Notes under the pieces: model-generated
Told to the model about the DNA's origin: nothing
The model's database searches: none
What the model saw: only the letters and a program-made list of their open reading frames with translations
NCBI GenBank assembly: GCA_029207755.1
Contig: JARCOQ010000025.1
Span: 2,968,820 to 3,032,819 of the forward strand
Source: Chamaea fasciata
Taxonomy: Eukaryota > Chordata > Aves > Passeriformes > Sylviidae
Length of the DNA: 64,000 nucleotides
Direction: 5' to 3'
Translations under genes and position numbers: made by a program
In this document: one piece after another, positions 31,512 through 46,176 of the stretch
Layout of the letters: every line of letters starts with the position of its first letter
Numbering within the stretch: position 1 is the first letter of the stretch

Positions 31512-31753
31512 GCACGGATTTATTCTTTTCTTTGAAGCAAAAACCAGCCCATGGGCCAACACTTGCTGGAAAACCAGGATGGATCCAGACCAAGCTGCCT
31601 TCTCCAGCACCCAAACTCCAGATCCAACAGGGGAAGGATTTGGGGCTCCAAGGAAGCGTTGGCAGAGACCTGGGGCACTGATGGGTCTTTCCTTGAGCTC
31701 CACACCTCCCTGGGGCTTGGGCTGGGCTCATCCATCCCCGCACCAGGAATAAT
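31512..31753 (+). repeat. 250-bp duplicated block, copy 2
   Basis: Direct repeat of 28754-29001, ending at the shared ccccgcaccaggaataat. About 30 bp beyond its end a CR1 copy begins. Confidence 0.85.
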
Positions 31754-31786
31754 GCAGGGCGTCCCTGTAGCCCATCAGGGAATCAG

Positions 31787-32075
31787 AGAATCCTGGAATG
31801 GTTTGGGTTGGGGGGACATTAAAGCTCATCCAGTTCTGCCCCTCCATGGGCAGGGACACCTCCCACCATCCCAGGCTGCTCCAACCTGGCCTTGGACACT
31901 CCCAGGGATCCAGGGGCAGCCACAGCTTCCCTGGGCACCCTCTGCCAGGGCCTGCCCGCCCTCCCAGGGAGGAATTCCTTCCCCAAATCCCACCTATCCC
32001 TGCCCTCTGGCAGTGGGAATCCATTCCCCTCTGTCCTGGCACTCCACACTTGGAAACCTCTCTCCATCCCCTCCC
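31787..32075 (-). mobile_element. CR1 retroposon
   Basis: The plus strand runs tcctggaatggtttgggttg, aaagctcatccagttctgcc, gggcagggacacctcccacc, gcctggccttggacactccc, then ggaggaattccttccccaaa. This is CR1 read from its complement. It belongs to the larger duplicated segment shared with 39717-40190. Confidence 0.9.
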
Positions 32076-32285
32076 TCTGCACATTTTACTGCTCCCTGGA
32101 TGCCAGGCTTGAGGTGTGAAACCTTTGGGATCCCCAAATCCATCTTCCCTGCATCCTGGGAGGGATTTTTGGGTGGGTGCTGCAGATCCCAGAGCCCGAG
32201 GTGCAGCAGAGGTGGTTGGGTGTGAGCGAGAGGCTGAGCATCCCCGCGCTGCTGGGGAAGCAGGGCCAGATGAAAGGCAGACGAG
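31815..32285. repeat. 470-bp segmental duplication, copy 1
   Basis: The segment from the CR1 body through 190 bp of non-CR1 sequence (landmarks gtgaaacctttgggatcccc and gcccgaggtgcagcagaggt) matches 39717-40190 at about 95 per cent by eye. The match continues past the CR1 end, so it is a duplication of the locus and not only two insertions of one family, unless the tail belongs to the same element. Confidence 0.85.
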
Positions 32286-35078
<2,793 letters not shown>

Positions 35079-35122
35079 CGAGGAGGAGGAGGAGGAGGAG
35101 GAGGAAGAGGAGGAGGAGGAGA
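35079..35122. repeat. (GAG)n triplet repeat
   Basis: About 14 GAG/GAA triplets encode poly-Glu or poly-Gly in false frames. Confidence 0.9.
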
Positions 35123-37080
35123 AGTGCCCGACTGCTCTGCTCTGAAATAAGCTGGAAGGGGAAAAAAAAAATTAAAAAAAAAAAAAAAAAAAAGCGCTGT
35201 TGTTGTTGTTCCAGAGCCAAGGGGAAGAAAAATTCCTTCCCAGTTTAAGGATCTCTAACACCTGGGTAGAGTTTCACTTCTCTCAGCTGCCTGCTGCAGG
35301 CTTTGAGAGCTACTTCCTAATAACTCCGGGCTGCATCCAAAGCTCACTAAGTCAGCCGGATTCTTTCCATCCATCCAAGGCTGATCAGACTTTCTTGGAT
35401 GATTGGGAATCATTTGACACCCCGAGTGCGCCCAGGGGAGCTCGAGGCCGTTTTCAAGCGGCTCCTTGAATGACTTTTTCATGTGCACTGAGCTGGGGCA
35501 CGAATTGGCTGCGGGGAAGCTCCCGGTGTGTTTCCATGTGCCTCTCCCAGCTGGAGGCAGCTCCTGCCCGGCCCGCTGCAATCCCTGCCAGCTCCCTGCC
35601 CTCGGGAAGCTGAGCAGAGCAGGAGGAAGAGGAGGAGGATGAGGAGGAGGAAGCTCCAGGCCAGCTGAGCACGTGCCCGTGTCCAGTCCTGCGCTCAGGC
35701 TGACTGGGGACAGCAGGATGGGGACAGGGTGACACAGCTGGATGCTCCCCCTGTGCCAGTGCCGCTCCAGGCTGTGCCAACCCTGAGCTCTCTGCAGCCT
35801 CCTCCACCCACCCCACCCGAGTGTCACCACTCCTGGAGGTCCCCTGGATGGGACCCCTCCTGCAGGAAGGGCTGTGGGACCCCCCTGGCCTGCCCGAAAC
35901 CTCTCCTGGCTGTCCCTCCTCGCCCAGAGCGTTCAGCCTGGCTGCTGCGAGCGGCTGAGCAGATGCTGTGGTGCCCCCAGCCAGGGCTGCATCTCATTAG
36001 GGGGAAGAAATGAACCCTTTCAGCAGCGGTCACAAGCTGGAAAAGCTTTGGGATGTGTCCAGAGCCTGGTGGTGGTCAGCGAGGGCCGGCCCTCCGCCCA
36101 TCAAAGAGGCTTTGGCTCCCAGAATTGCAGCACAAGGAGGGCTTTGAGGGAGAACGGCTTCAGGCTGGGCTGGCGAAAACAGCTGGGAAAGGGAGAGGGC
36201 TGGGACAGGTCATGGACAGGCCTTGGCCACCACAAGAGCCTCAGCTCCTTCCTCTGCAGCGCCCCGGCCTTGCTGGAGTGTCCCCAGCACAAGGGAGGTG
36301 ACAAAAATCCGTGTGCTGGCGACAGGAGCACTGAGATCCGTGATGATTTATGCCCTCGGTACCATGCAAGGGGCACCGAACACTGTGGGGAGGATTTGTC
36401 ACCTGCACCAGCTGGGCTTGGCATGGGGACATCTGTCCGTGCTGTGTGTGACAGGGCTGTCACTGGGAGTGTCACCGGGGCTGTCACCGGGGCTGTCACT
36501 GCACCCTGCAATGCTGTGCCCTGCTGCCCGCTGCGGCCCTGCCAGAGCAGGCAGCGAGGTGCCACCCCTGCGGGCACCCTGCCAGCCGTGTGTGTCCCCC
36601 TGTGTGTCCCCACGTGTCACCAGGGCGGCAGGGAGAGCCCCCGCAGCCCCCAAACTCGGCATTCCCGGCGCGGGGTTAAGTAAATATCGCTGCCTGCGAG
36701 CTGAGGAAATGAGTCAAGAAACATCGCGGGAGAAGAAACGCAGATCTCCGGAGAGACAAACTCCATGCACAGCCTGTCCTCGGCGCGCTCCCGGCTCCCC
36801 TCCTCCGGGGACGCGCAGAAAGGCACAAATCCCACCTGGGAGTTCCCTCCGTGCCCACCTGAGCCCTGCCCGCCCCGGGCATCCCCCCCGCTCCATCCCC
36901 CGGTGCCAGGATGGGATCGCGCTTTCATCTGGGACGTGTCAGGGCACGAGGAGTTCCCCGCTCCACCTGGGGAAATCCCGGAGCTGCGAGGACGTGCCCA
37001 GGTGATGCCAACGCCCCCGAGCTCCCCCGGCACCCGGGGGGAGGCTTCCAGCCCCCTTTGAATGGCATCCAGAGGCTCCG
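35123..37080. other. unique DNA, no gene seen
   Basis: Contains A-runs at about 35162-35193, a GGA-rich run at about 35618-35652, and a 15-bp near-repeat (gggctgtcaccg) at about 36455-36500. No gene is recognised. Confidence 0.4.
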
Positions 37081-39713
37081 GGAACAAAAAAAAACCCAAA
37101 AAAACCAACAAAAACCAACCCAGGCTGAGAATAAAACAAAACCCGCAATCACGCCTGATGGGAGAGGAATTGGATTCTGGCTTCCCCTCTGGTTCCCCCC
37201 TCCTCCCCCAGCCCGCTGCGGGCTGAATGCAGTTGGCTTCGTTTGGCTAATTGGCTCTGTCAATCAAGTGTCAGTCAGGGGCTCAGGCGGCTCCTGCCCG
37301 GGTGAGGGGAGCTGAAATCCCGGCGTTGGGAAAGCCGAGGTGGCCGGAGCTTCCGAGGGGGCTGTGAGACCCCGCGAGGTGTGGGGGAAGCGGAGCTCCA
37401 CCGCTGCTCGATCCCAGGGAATTTGGTGCCTCAGTTTCCCTACAGGGGCCGAGGTGACCAGAGGGCGCCCAGGGAGGCACAGCTGGTGGAAAAGCACAGA
37501 AATCCAGGCCTGGAAATCCCGCGTTTGTCCAGCCACAGGGATTCCAGGCTCATTCTTTGTCCCGTGCGAGGTCCCGGGGTCACAGCAACAGGCGCTTGGG
37601 AATGAGGGACCAGACAAGAAGGGAAGTGCCCGTTTCTCCTGTGGGTGAGCGAGCAAAGGGTTAATCAGCCTTTGGGGAGGAGATGGCAAAGGCTGGCGGG
37701 GATCCCCCTTTGTGCCGCAGGAAGGAAGAGGTTAAGCCGGAGGTGCCACCCGGGAGGCAGAGGCAGGTCTGGGGATGCTTTGCCAGTCCCTCCACCGTGT
37801 AAAAACAGCTTTTCCTTCCTGTCCCCGGCTCCTCTCCGCGCTGCACCCATCACCCCGAGCACCAGCCGCACAAAAAGGGAAGGGGGAAAAAAAAAGAAAA
37901 AGGAAGAAAGGAGGGATTCTGGAGCCGCCTTTCAGCGCGGGCTGAGGGCTCCGGCAGCAGAGCCGCGAGGGGACAGACGCCGCCGCTCTGTTTGCCCGAA
38001 AACAAAGGAGCAGAAGATTACACTCGCATCCCCAAGTTTGTTTACGGAGAGATCAAAACCCCGCTGCAATTTCCTTGTCTGGCTTTCAAGCGGCAAAAAG
38101 CCCCGGGCTGAGGGGATGGCAGCCTCTCAGTGCCCGGTGGGCAACCTGGCACTGCCCGTGGCCACCCCCGGGACCGATGGCATCAGCTGAGCGCTGCTTT
38201 CGGTCCGCGACTTCTTCCTGCCCCTTTTCCAGCAGGGGAAACTGAGGCACGGAGGGATTTGACCCATAAACCCCGAGCAGCGGATGGGGAAAGGACACGG
38301 GAGGGGGATGCAGGGATGGGGGGAACGGGGGGTTCACTTCTCGGTGCTGGGAATTGAGGATGGGCCGAGGCTGTGGAAGTGTGGTGGAAACACCACATTT
38401 ACAGGTCCAAACCCGCCCCAAATCCCTGGATTCTGAGAACCACCAACTCCAGCCAGACTCACTCGGTGCCGAAGGAGTTAAAAGCTCTGGGCCCAGCAGT
38501 TTCCAGCCTGTGGCTTCTTCCCCCCCCCTCCCTTTCTCCCTCCCCTGGTTTACAAAAACCCCCCACATTATCAAAAAACCTGCCTGGAATCCTCTCAGCC
38601 AGTGACACAGAAAATTCACATTACGGAGGCTGCCAGGGCGACAACAAACAGCAACAGTAAATACAGCTGCCGGCAGCTGCCCTGCCCGCGGGGACCGCCA
38701 CCGCCCGCCGCTGCCACCGCCGCAGCTCCGGAGATCGCTGGGCTTCCTCGTCCTGCCCCTGCCAGCCCCGCTCGGGCACCCGCAGCTCCCGGACGTGTCC
38801 TTTGGAGGAGTCTTTGAAGCGCCTCACCCTCCTCTGTTTGTCTCTTTCATCCCCGTTGCTTTCCCTCTTTCCGGGGTCGTTTCCCTCGCCCTCCCCGCGC
38901 AGCTCCTCGGGGATTTTCAGGCGCCGGGGTGGGCACGGGGCAGTCCCAGGGCACTGAGTGGGTCCTTGGCGAGGTTTTGGGCAGGGATGTGCTCACAGGG
39001 AATCTCTGTCCCCTCTCCCAGGGAAAGCTCGGCCATCCCCCTGCCCCAGCCTGAGGCTGCATCCTCCCCTTCTCTCTCCTCCTCTTCCTCCCTCTTCCTT
39101 CCCCCTCCGGCTCTTCACACACCTGCCAGGCTCACACGAGCAACAGGTAACGAGGCCTCACGCCGGCAATGCTGAAGGAGGGGCTTTTTTTTTTCCCAGG
39201 ATCGCTTTTTTTCCCCCCCACATCATCTGCAGAGGTGGTGTTTATTTGAAGTCTGGTGGCCGGGTGGAATTTGTATCCCCGCAGTTCCTGTCCTTAATCA
39301 CTGTTGTTTTTTTTCTTTTTTCTTTTTTTTCGCCTCTTCTGCTTTCTTTCCTTCCCCTCCCGTCCCGTTTACAAAAAGTTGGTTTTGTCCTCGGGGTCAC
39401 CGAGGCGGCAGCAGGAGGGATCGTGGTGGGATTGGGAGAAAAGTGACCCCGGGGAAGACCCCGGGAGAGAGGGAAGAGCTGAGCAGGGTCAGCGACTTTA
39501 GAGGAGGATTCCTGGCAGGTCCCAGCTGGGATCCTGCTGCCCGGGAGATTGTTGGGATGGAGGGGCTGCATCAGTTGTCTTTTCCATGGGAATGATCCTC
39601 GTTCCACTTAAAATCGGCACCACAAAATCCACCCTGAAATCAAAGCAGTGATCAGAGGTGGATAATTACGGGAGAAATGGGAACTCTTCTTCTTGGCTTA
39701 ACAGGAGAGCCTG
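37081..39713. other. GC-rich unique DNA, no gene seen
   Basis: An AAAACC-rich tract lies at about 37085-37142, CpG-rich patches at about 37920-37995 and 38690-38790, and T-rich tracts at about 39186-39220 and 39305-39335. No gene is recognised. Confidence 0.4.
37454..37470 (+). promoter_or_regulatory. CTCF-like motif
   Basis: tgaccagagggcgccca matches the CTCF core CCASYAGRGGGCGC except for the first two positions (TG instead of CC). It is in forward orientation and therefore divergent from the site at 27872. Confidence 0.35.
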
Positions 39714-39975
39714 GACATTAAAGCTCATCCAGTTCCGCCCCTCCTTGGGCAGGGACACCTCCCACCATCCCAGGCTGCTCCAACCTGGCCTTGGACACTC
39801 CCAGGGATCCAGGGGCAGCCACAGCTGCTCTGGGCACCCTCTGCCAGGGCCTGCCCGCCCTCCCAGGGAGGAATTCCTTCCCCAAATCCCATCTATCCCT
39901 GCCCTCTGGCAGTGGGAATCCATTCCCCTCTGTCCTGGCACTTCACACTTGGAAACCTCTCTCCATCCCCTCCCT
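39714..39975 (-). mobile_element. CR1 retroposon (within duplicated segment)
   Basis: Same words as the CR1 at 31787 (aagctcatccagttccgccc, ggcctgcccgccctcccagg), but it lacks the last roughly 30 bp of the 3' end. The copy is joined to different flanking sequence at about 39714. Confidence 0.9.
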
Positions 39976-40190
39976 CTGCACATTTTACTGCTCCCTGGGC
40001 GCCAGGCTTGGGGTGTGAAACCTTTGGGATCCCCAAATCCATCTTCCCTGCATCCTGGGAGGGATTTTTGGGTGGGTGCTGCAGATCCCAGAGCCCGAGG
40101 TGCAGCAGAGGTGGTTGGGTGTCAGTGGGAGCGAGAGGCTGAGCATCCCCGCGCTGCTGGGGAAGGATCTGGACGAAAGGCAGACCTGGA
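39717..40190. repeat. 470-bp segmental duplication, copy 2
   Basis: Pairs with 31815-32285. A four-base insertion (in gtcagtgggagcgagagg) and scattered substitutions separate the copies. They lie 7.9 kb apart in the same orientation. Confidence 0.85.
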
Positions 40191-41109
40191 GCTGCCCAGG
40201 AACAATCCAGCACCTGGCAGGGGGTTGATTTTCCACCAAGCCAGTGATTACTGCCGGGTTATCCCACACGGAATCCCACCAGAGAATCCCAACAGCAGAA
40301 CTCCCAGTGGTTGAGGGGCTCTGAACCACCTGTATCACAGCAGCCCTTGGAAAATCCAGGACAGCCCCTCCAAACCACCAGGAAATCCAGGACACCCCCT
40401 CCAGCCCCTCCAAATCTCCACCCCAGGTGCCACCAAGGTCACAGCAGGGACGTGGCACGGCAGGGACACGGAGGGTGGCATCTCCCGCCTCCCACCTCGG
40501 GCTCCTGGCACGGCACATCCGCCTCCCAGCGCATCAAAGCAGGGAAAAGAAATGAAGATGGAGAGGACGCAGACACCCGGCCGCCTGAGGGGTTTGGGAG
40601 GTGAGATTTATGAGGCTCTGTCTTGCAGAAGCTTCCAGGGAAGGGGGGAAAAAAAAAAAAAGAAAGAAAGAAAGAAAGAGGGAAAAACCCCTCCTCCTTC
40701 AGGTGGCTGGAAATGCATCTTGCTGCGGAGAGCAGAGCTGTGATCCTGCCGCTCCGCACTCAGGAGGGTCTCCTCTCCCAGGATGTGGCAGACACGTCGG
40801 GAAGGGGCTGTTCGTGCTGCTCAGGGCCGTGTTCAGGCACAGGAAAGGGTTTTCCTGAGGAAATCTCCCTCTCTCCTGCCTTGGGCGCTGCTGCTGAGGC
40901 TGCTGTGCCTGGCGGGGGGGGCGACCTAATGGGGACAGTGCCAGGGTGACACAGGCACAGCCGTCCCCAGAGGGGACCTGCTGAGGGCCCTGTGCCCTGC
41001 CCTCGAGGGCTTGGGGGGCAGCAATCCATGCTGGAAGCTGAGGGCAGGAAGGGAGGAAGGCCAGGGGATGACGGGGACGTGAGGGCAGGGCTGAGTGTCC
41101 TGGATCTCC
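40191..41109. other. unique DNA, no gene seen
   Basis: Contains two copies of a roughly 33-bp unit (aaatccaggacagcccctcc) at about 40351-40410 and an A/GAAA-rich run at about 40648-40685. Confidence 0.4.
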
Positions 41110-41656
41110 CTGACCATTTCCTGGGAGTCCCAAATCATTCCCTGGGAATCCCAATTCATTCCCTGCGAGTTCCAGCTCTTCCTGCTCATTCCCTGTGCAT
41201 CCCAGCTCTCCCTGTTTATTCCCCGACTCCCAAGTGATTCCCTGTGAGTTCCAGCCCTCCCTGATCATTCCCTGGGAGTCCCAAATCATTCCCTGGGAGT
41301 TCCAGCTCATTCCCTCTGAATTTCAGCTGTCCCTGCTCATTCCCTGTGCATCTCACCTCTCCCTGTTTATTCCCTGAGTTCCAGCTCTCCCTTTTCACTC
41401 CCTGTGCATCCCAGCTCTCCCTGCTCATTCTTTGTGACTCCCAACTCATTCCCTGTGAGCCTCAGCATTCCCAGCTCATTCCCTGGGCATCCTGACTCAT
41501 TCCCTGTGAGTCCCAGCTCACTCCCTGGGCATCGCAGCCCTCCCTGTTCATTCCCTGTGAGTCTCAGCATTCCCAGCTCATTCCCTGTGAGTCCCAACTC
41601 ATTCCCTGTGAGTCCCAGCTCACTCCCTGGACATCCCAGCCCTCCCTGCTCATTCC
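41110..41656. repeat. degenerate cattccctg minisatellite
   Basis: Units of the form cattccctgtgagtcccagct (16-22 bp, partly in a roughly 34-bp higher-order pattern) fill 547 bp. False frames on the minus strand read as NELGLTGNE-type repeats. Confidence 0.9.
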
Positions 41657-41739
41657 GCAGCTCGCCAAGGGCTGAGCAGAGTGGAAGGAAGAAAGAGCAA
41701 AGCCCGGAAAACTCCTTCCCCATCATATTTACTGAAGTG

Positions 41740-41960
41740 CTCTGAGTTATGACTGGAGGCCAAGATCTGGCTTCAGGCGATTGCCTAAATCATTTAGGAG
41801 CTGACAAGGCAGGGAGGGGGGAAAATGTTCTTGTAATTCTTCAGTCTGAGGTACATTAAGGAGCCATAAGCCATGTCGAGAGCTTGAATTACATTAGAGA
41901 GATTATCCTGTTACAGTTCATAATCCTGGATAATATAGCATCCCGCAGCACACCTGCCAA
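41740..41960. promoter_or_regulatory. candidate conserved AT-rich island
   Basis: Contains cctaaatcatttaggagctg (an imperfect palindrome CTAAATCATTTAG at 41785-41797), cttgaattacattagagag, and cataatcctggataatatag with two bicoid-type TAATCC/GGATAA words. Inferred from composition and motifs. Confidence 0.35.
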
Positions 41961-43011
41961 GGATAAATCTCGCCCCGTAATGGGGCAGCCGTGACCCCGG
42001 AGCTCCCCGAGCCCTCCTGGCACGGAGCAGCAGCGCCAGGCAGATGGATGGAGCCAGCGGGGACAGCACGGAGCAATAACAGCCTGGCAGAGGGGGCTGC
42101 ACCCTGGGAAATTCATGGTTCTCCCCGTGCTGGGATGCTCCGGGGCCGTGGGATGGGAGGGATGCATAGGGAAGGACACCTGAGGTGTCCACCGGGGTCT
42201 GAGCTCCACTGAGGGGCTTTGCCCCATGCCAAAGCTCGGGGAGTCTGGCAGGAAGGTGGAGAGCAGGATATCCCCCCCCCAAAAAATGGGATTTCTGGCA
42301 CAGAATATTTTCCTGGAGGAGAATGGGGAGGGACAGGGCTGAGTGCCAAAGGGATCAAGCAGAAAACCAGCCCTTGGGGCAGGGCACCACGAGGCGTTCA
42401 GCTGTGCCAGCCCCTCTGGAAAAGGGGATCGGTGGGTGGGATTTGCAGCCTGGACACCCCAGGGGTGCTGGACGCTGCCTTTGAGCTGTGAATGTGGATT
42501 TGTGCCAGGGGCTGCTGCTCCAAGGGGCATCCAAAGGGCACCCAGGGGGCTGCAGGTCCGTGGGGTGTCGGGCACTGGCACCTCCAGCCCTGCTGCCTTT
42601 CTCCAGCGTGGATCCCACCCCTTCCCACGGAACCCAGGACCCATCCTCCCCTCCCCGTGCCATAATCCCACCGTTTTATAGGAATCCCAGCCAGCTCCAG
42701 GGCTCCTCCATCTCCTCTCCAACTCCTTGGCTTCCCCCCTGGTTGGTCCCAGTCACCCCCAGCCCCACAGCCCCGGGTGAACAAACCCCCATTGTTCCAC
42801 CTCTCCCTGTCCTCCTGCAGCCCCAGCTCCTCCTGCACCCTCGAGTCCATAAATCCTGGCGTTCCCTTGATGTGAAGTGACCTTGCAAACATGACCAGGC
42901 AGCTCCTGCCTCTCGGCCAGGCAGCCTCTCCCTCTCCCAGCCCTCATTGCCCTGCGCTGGCGACTGCAACTGCTCCATTTCTGTCTACCAGCACATCCCG
43001 GGGGAAATTCC
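41961..43011. other. unique DNA, no gene seen
   Basis: A 277-codon minus-strand frame spans it without any recognisable domain. A C/A run lies at about 42272-42286. Confidence 0.4.
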
Positions 43012-43360
43012 CAGGAAAATCCCACCTGCCCTCCATCCCCAGGGCCCAAAATCTGCCCCAGCCTCAGCTCCAGGGTCTGCACAGTGTAAGGAATGAATCC
43101 CTCTGTCCTGCAGGGATTTGGGGTCTCCCCTAAGGAACGAACCCCTCTATCCTAAAGGGATTTGAGGTCTCCTCTAAGGATGAGCCCTTCTGTCCCACAG
43201 GGGTTTGGGGTCTTCCCTCTGGCAGGAATCCCTCTATCCTAAAGGGATTTGGACTCCCCCAAAGGAAGGAAAGCCTCTATCTCATAGGGATTTGAGGTTT
43301 TCCCTAAGGAATGAGCCCCTCTGTCCTGCAGGGATTTGGGGTGTCCCCTAAGGAATGGGA
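43012..43360. repeat. 44-bp minisatellite, block 1 with 5' leader
   Basis: A 76-bp leader (gaaaatcccacctgccctcc to ctgcacagtgtaaggaa) is followed by about six units of 43-44 bp carrying gggatttggggtctccccta. Leader and units are both repeated at 43637. Confidence 0.9.
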
Positions 43361-43636
43361 TCCCAGCCTGGCTCCTGGTTTCACAGGGAGCTGCTGCTGG
43401 GAGCTGCATCCACCCATGGAATGTGGACTGATCCACACTGACTGGGATTTCTAGAGGAATGGGATGGGTTTGTGTCTGCCCACTCCTGGATGTCCCCTCG
43501 TCTCCCCTTCCTGACCTTCTCCAGAGCTGCTGCTGGCTCCTGCTCCCTTGATCCCGGCTTTAAAAGCCTCTCACTCCCAGGCTGCTCCCGCTGAGCTGGG
43601 GTTAAGCAGCTCCCGGGAGCTGCTGGTGTCTCCAGC

Positions 43637-44120
43637 CCAGGAAAATCCCACCTGCCCTTCATCCTCAGAGCCCAAAACCTGCCCCGGCTCCAGCTCTGGG
43701 GCCTGCACAGTGTAAGGAAGGAGCCCCTGCAGGGATTTGGGGTATTCCCTGAGGAATGAACCCCTCCCTCTCACAGGGATTTGGGATATTCCCTGAGGAA
43801 AGAACCCCACTGTCCTGCAGGGATTTGGGGTCTCCCTTAAGGAATGAACCCCACTACCCCACAGGGATATGGGGTCTCCCCTGAGGAATGAACCCCACTA
43901 TCCTGCAGGGATCTGGGATATTCTCTGAGTAATGAACCCCTCTATCCCTTAGAGATTTGGGGTCTCCCCTAAGGAATGAACCCCTCTATCCCTCAGGGAT
44001 TTGGGATATTCCCTGAGGAATGAACCCCACTGTCCTGCAGGGATTTGGGATATTCCCTGAGGAATGAACCCCATTATCCCGCAGGGATTTGGGAATGAAC
44101 CCCACTGTCCCTCAGCGATT
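43637..44120. repeat. 44-bp minisatellite, block 2 with 5' leader
   Basis: The same leader (43637-43712) is followed by nine to ten units. The landmark gggat occurs at 43732, 43776, 43820, 43864 and 43908 (exact 44-bp steps). A common subtype has gatattccctgaggaatgaa. Confidence 0.95.
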
Positions 44121-45440
44121 TGCCGTCTCCAGCGTGGCCCCGCCAGACACTTGACAGAGCCTCTTCTCTCAGGCGTGTGTGTTTTGTTTAAGTGCTGGCA
44201 GATAAAGCCCTTTTATCCCGATAAGAGCCCGGTTGCCCCGGTTTCTTCCTCTGGCCTGAAGGCCATTCTTCTCCTCCCTCTTGTTTTTGACCTCAGGTTC
44301 AAGAGTGCCAGACCTCCCTGGTTCGGGGCAGACCTTGGCGGCCGCTGCGGGAAAAGGCAGGGCAAGGGTTGGAGAGGGCTCCAAAGGCCCACGTTGCTCA
44401 GGGAGCAGCTTCCAAACCACTCGGGGAAGCAGGAAGGGAAGGAACACCAGAGCAGGGCGCTCCTTCAAACCTCTCCTGCCCTCCCTTTTGTCTCCTTCCC
44501 TCCCTCGCCGCCTTTTATTTACCCCTCCATCCTTTTCTCAGCCCTTCTCCCTCTTTCCCCTCCTTTTCCCCCCTTTTTCTCACCCTTGTTTTGCTTTCCT
44601 CGCCTTCCCTCCTTTCTCCCTCTCCCCCTTCCCCTGCGGCTTTGCCAACTGCCAGCAGATGACATCTCCTTTCATGTTTGGGGCTGAGCGGAGGCTCTGA
44701 ATGTTCGTTTGATTCCGTTAAGATAATAGCTGGTTCACTGTCAGACGCAGACTGATCAGTTAAAACCTTAATCACTGCCTGTCTACTCACATGGCACTTA
44801 TTTTTTAAGAGATTAATCCCCTAAGCACTGCACCAGCATACATTGAGGCTCAAAGAAAAGGGTGGGTTTTTATTATTATTTGATGCGTTTACTGTTTCTT
44901 TTTTTTTTTTTAATTTTTTCTTTTTTTGGCTCTTTTTTGAAAAAGACGCCTCCTCCCCACCCTGCCACCTTTTTGGAGCTGATGCTCCAAAGACACCTGA
45001 GCTTTGCTGTGCTCTCTGTGCCTGTCCCTCACACCGGACCCAGCCGGGAGGGAGGTGATGGGAGGAGGTGGGAGATGGAGCTGCTGCCGCTCCCGCCACG
45101 GGCTCTGGGAGCTGAGATTTGCCGTGGTGGGCTCTGGATTAAGCCTGGCTGGGCTCTCAGGAGAGCTGGGCTCCATCCGTGCTTCCCCAGCCAGCCAGGC
45201 CTCCCTTCCCTTCCCGACTCAGGATAAACATCACAGCTCGGGTGAGAGGCCTTGAGCACATCAAAGCCGGCCTGGAAGTTCCGTGTCCACCTCGGACGGG
45301 GATTTAGGCAAAGCTGCTTTAAAGCACCTCGGCTTAGCAGCAAAAGCAGCACCTCTGCAGGCAGGCTGAGCTGGCCCCCAGACAGGAGACATCACCCCGG
45401 GGTGTCACCGTGGGTGCCACCACCACAGCCACAGGGCAGT
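44121..45440. other. unique DNA, no gene seen
   Basis: The plus strand is pyrimidine-rich at about 44470-44640. An AT-rich patch at about 44700-44900 (ccgttaagataatagctgg, taaaaccttaatcactgcc) may be regulatory. T-runs occur at about 44898-44935. Confidence 0.35.
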
Positions 45441-46176
45441 CACGTCCCCAAACTGCTGCTGGCACTTCCAGCACCGGCCACTCCACCATGTTCCCAAACT
45501 GCTGCTGGCACTTCCAGCACCGGCCACTCCATCATGTCCCCAAACTGCTGCTGGCACTTCCAGCACTGGCCACTCCACCATGTCCCCAAACTGCTGCTGG
45601 CACTTCCAGCACTGGCCACTCCACCATGTCCCCAAACTGCTGCTGGCACTTCCAGCACCAACCACTCCACCACATCCCAAAACTGCAGCTGGCACTTCCA
45701 TCACTGACCACTCCACCACGTCCCCAAACTGCTGCTGGCACTTCCATCACTGACCACTCCACCACGTCCCCAAACTGCTGCTGGCACTTCCAGCACTGGC
45801 CACTCCACCATGTCCCCAAACTGCTGCTGGCACTTCCAGCACCGACCACTCCACCACGTCCCCAAACTGCTGCTGGCACTTCCATCACTGACCACTCCAC
45901 CACGTCCCCAAACTGCTGCTGGCACTTCCAGCACCGACCACTCCACCATGTCCCCAAACTGCTGCTGGCACTTCCACCACCAACCACTCCACCACATCCC
46001 AAAACTGCAGCTGGCACTTCCATCACTGACCACTCCACCACGTCCCCAAACTGCTGCTGGCACTTCCATCACTGACCACTCCACCACGTCCCAAAACTGC
46101 TGCTGGCACTTCCAGTACCAGCCACTCCATCATGTCCCAAAACTGCTGCTGGCACTTCCAGCACCGACCCCTCCAT
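45441..46176. repeat. 46-bp minisatellite (16 units)
   Basis: The landmark aactgctgctggcacttcca recurs every 46 bp (45451, 45497, 45543 and so on). Subtypes differ at gcaccggcc/gcactggcc/tcactgacc and at gtccccaaactgct versus atcccaaaactgca. All three plus-strand and all three minus-strand frames are largely open, giving false 138-221-residue proteins. Confidence 0.97.

Noticed and set aside
31787..32075. Protein encoded across the CR1-bearing duplication (frames of about 220 codons)
   Set aside because: The frames are explained by the CR1 3' region read on its complement, which is non-coding. Similarity between the two frames reflects the duplication.
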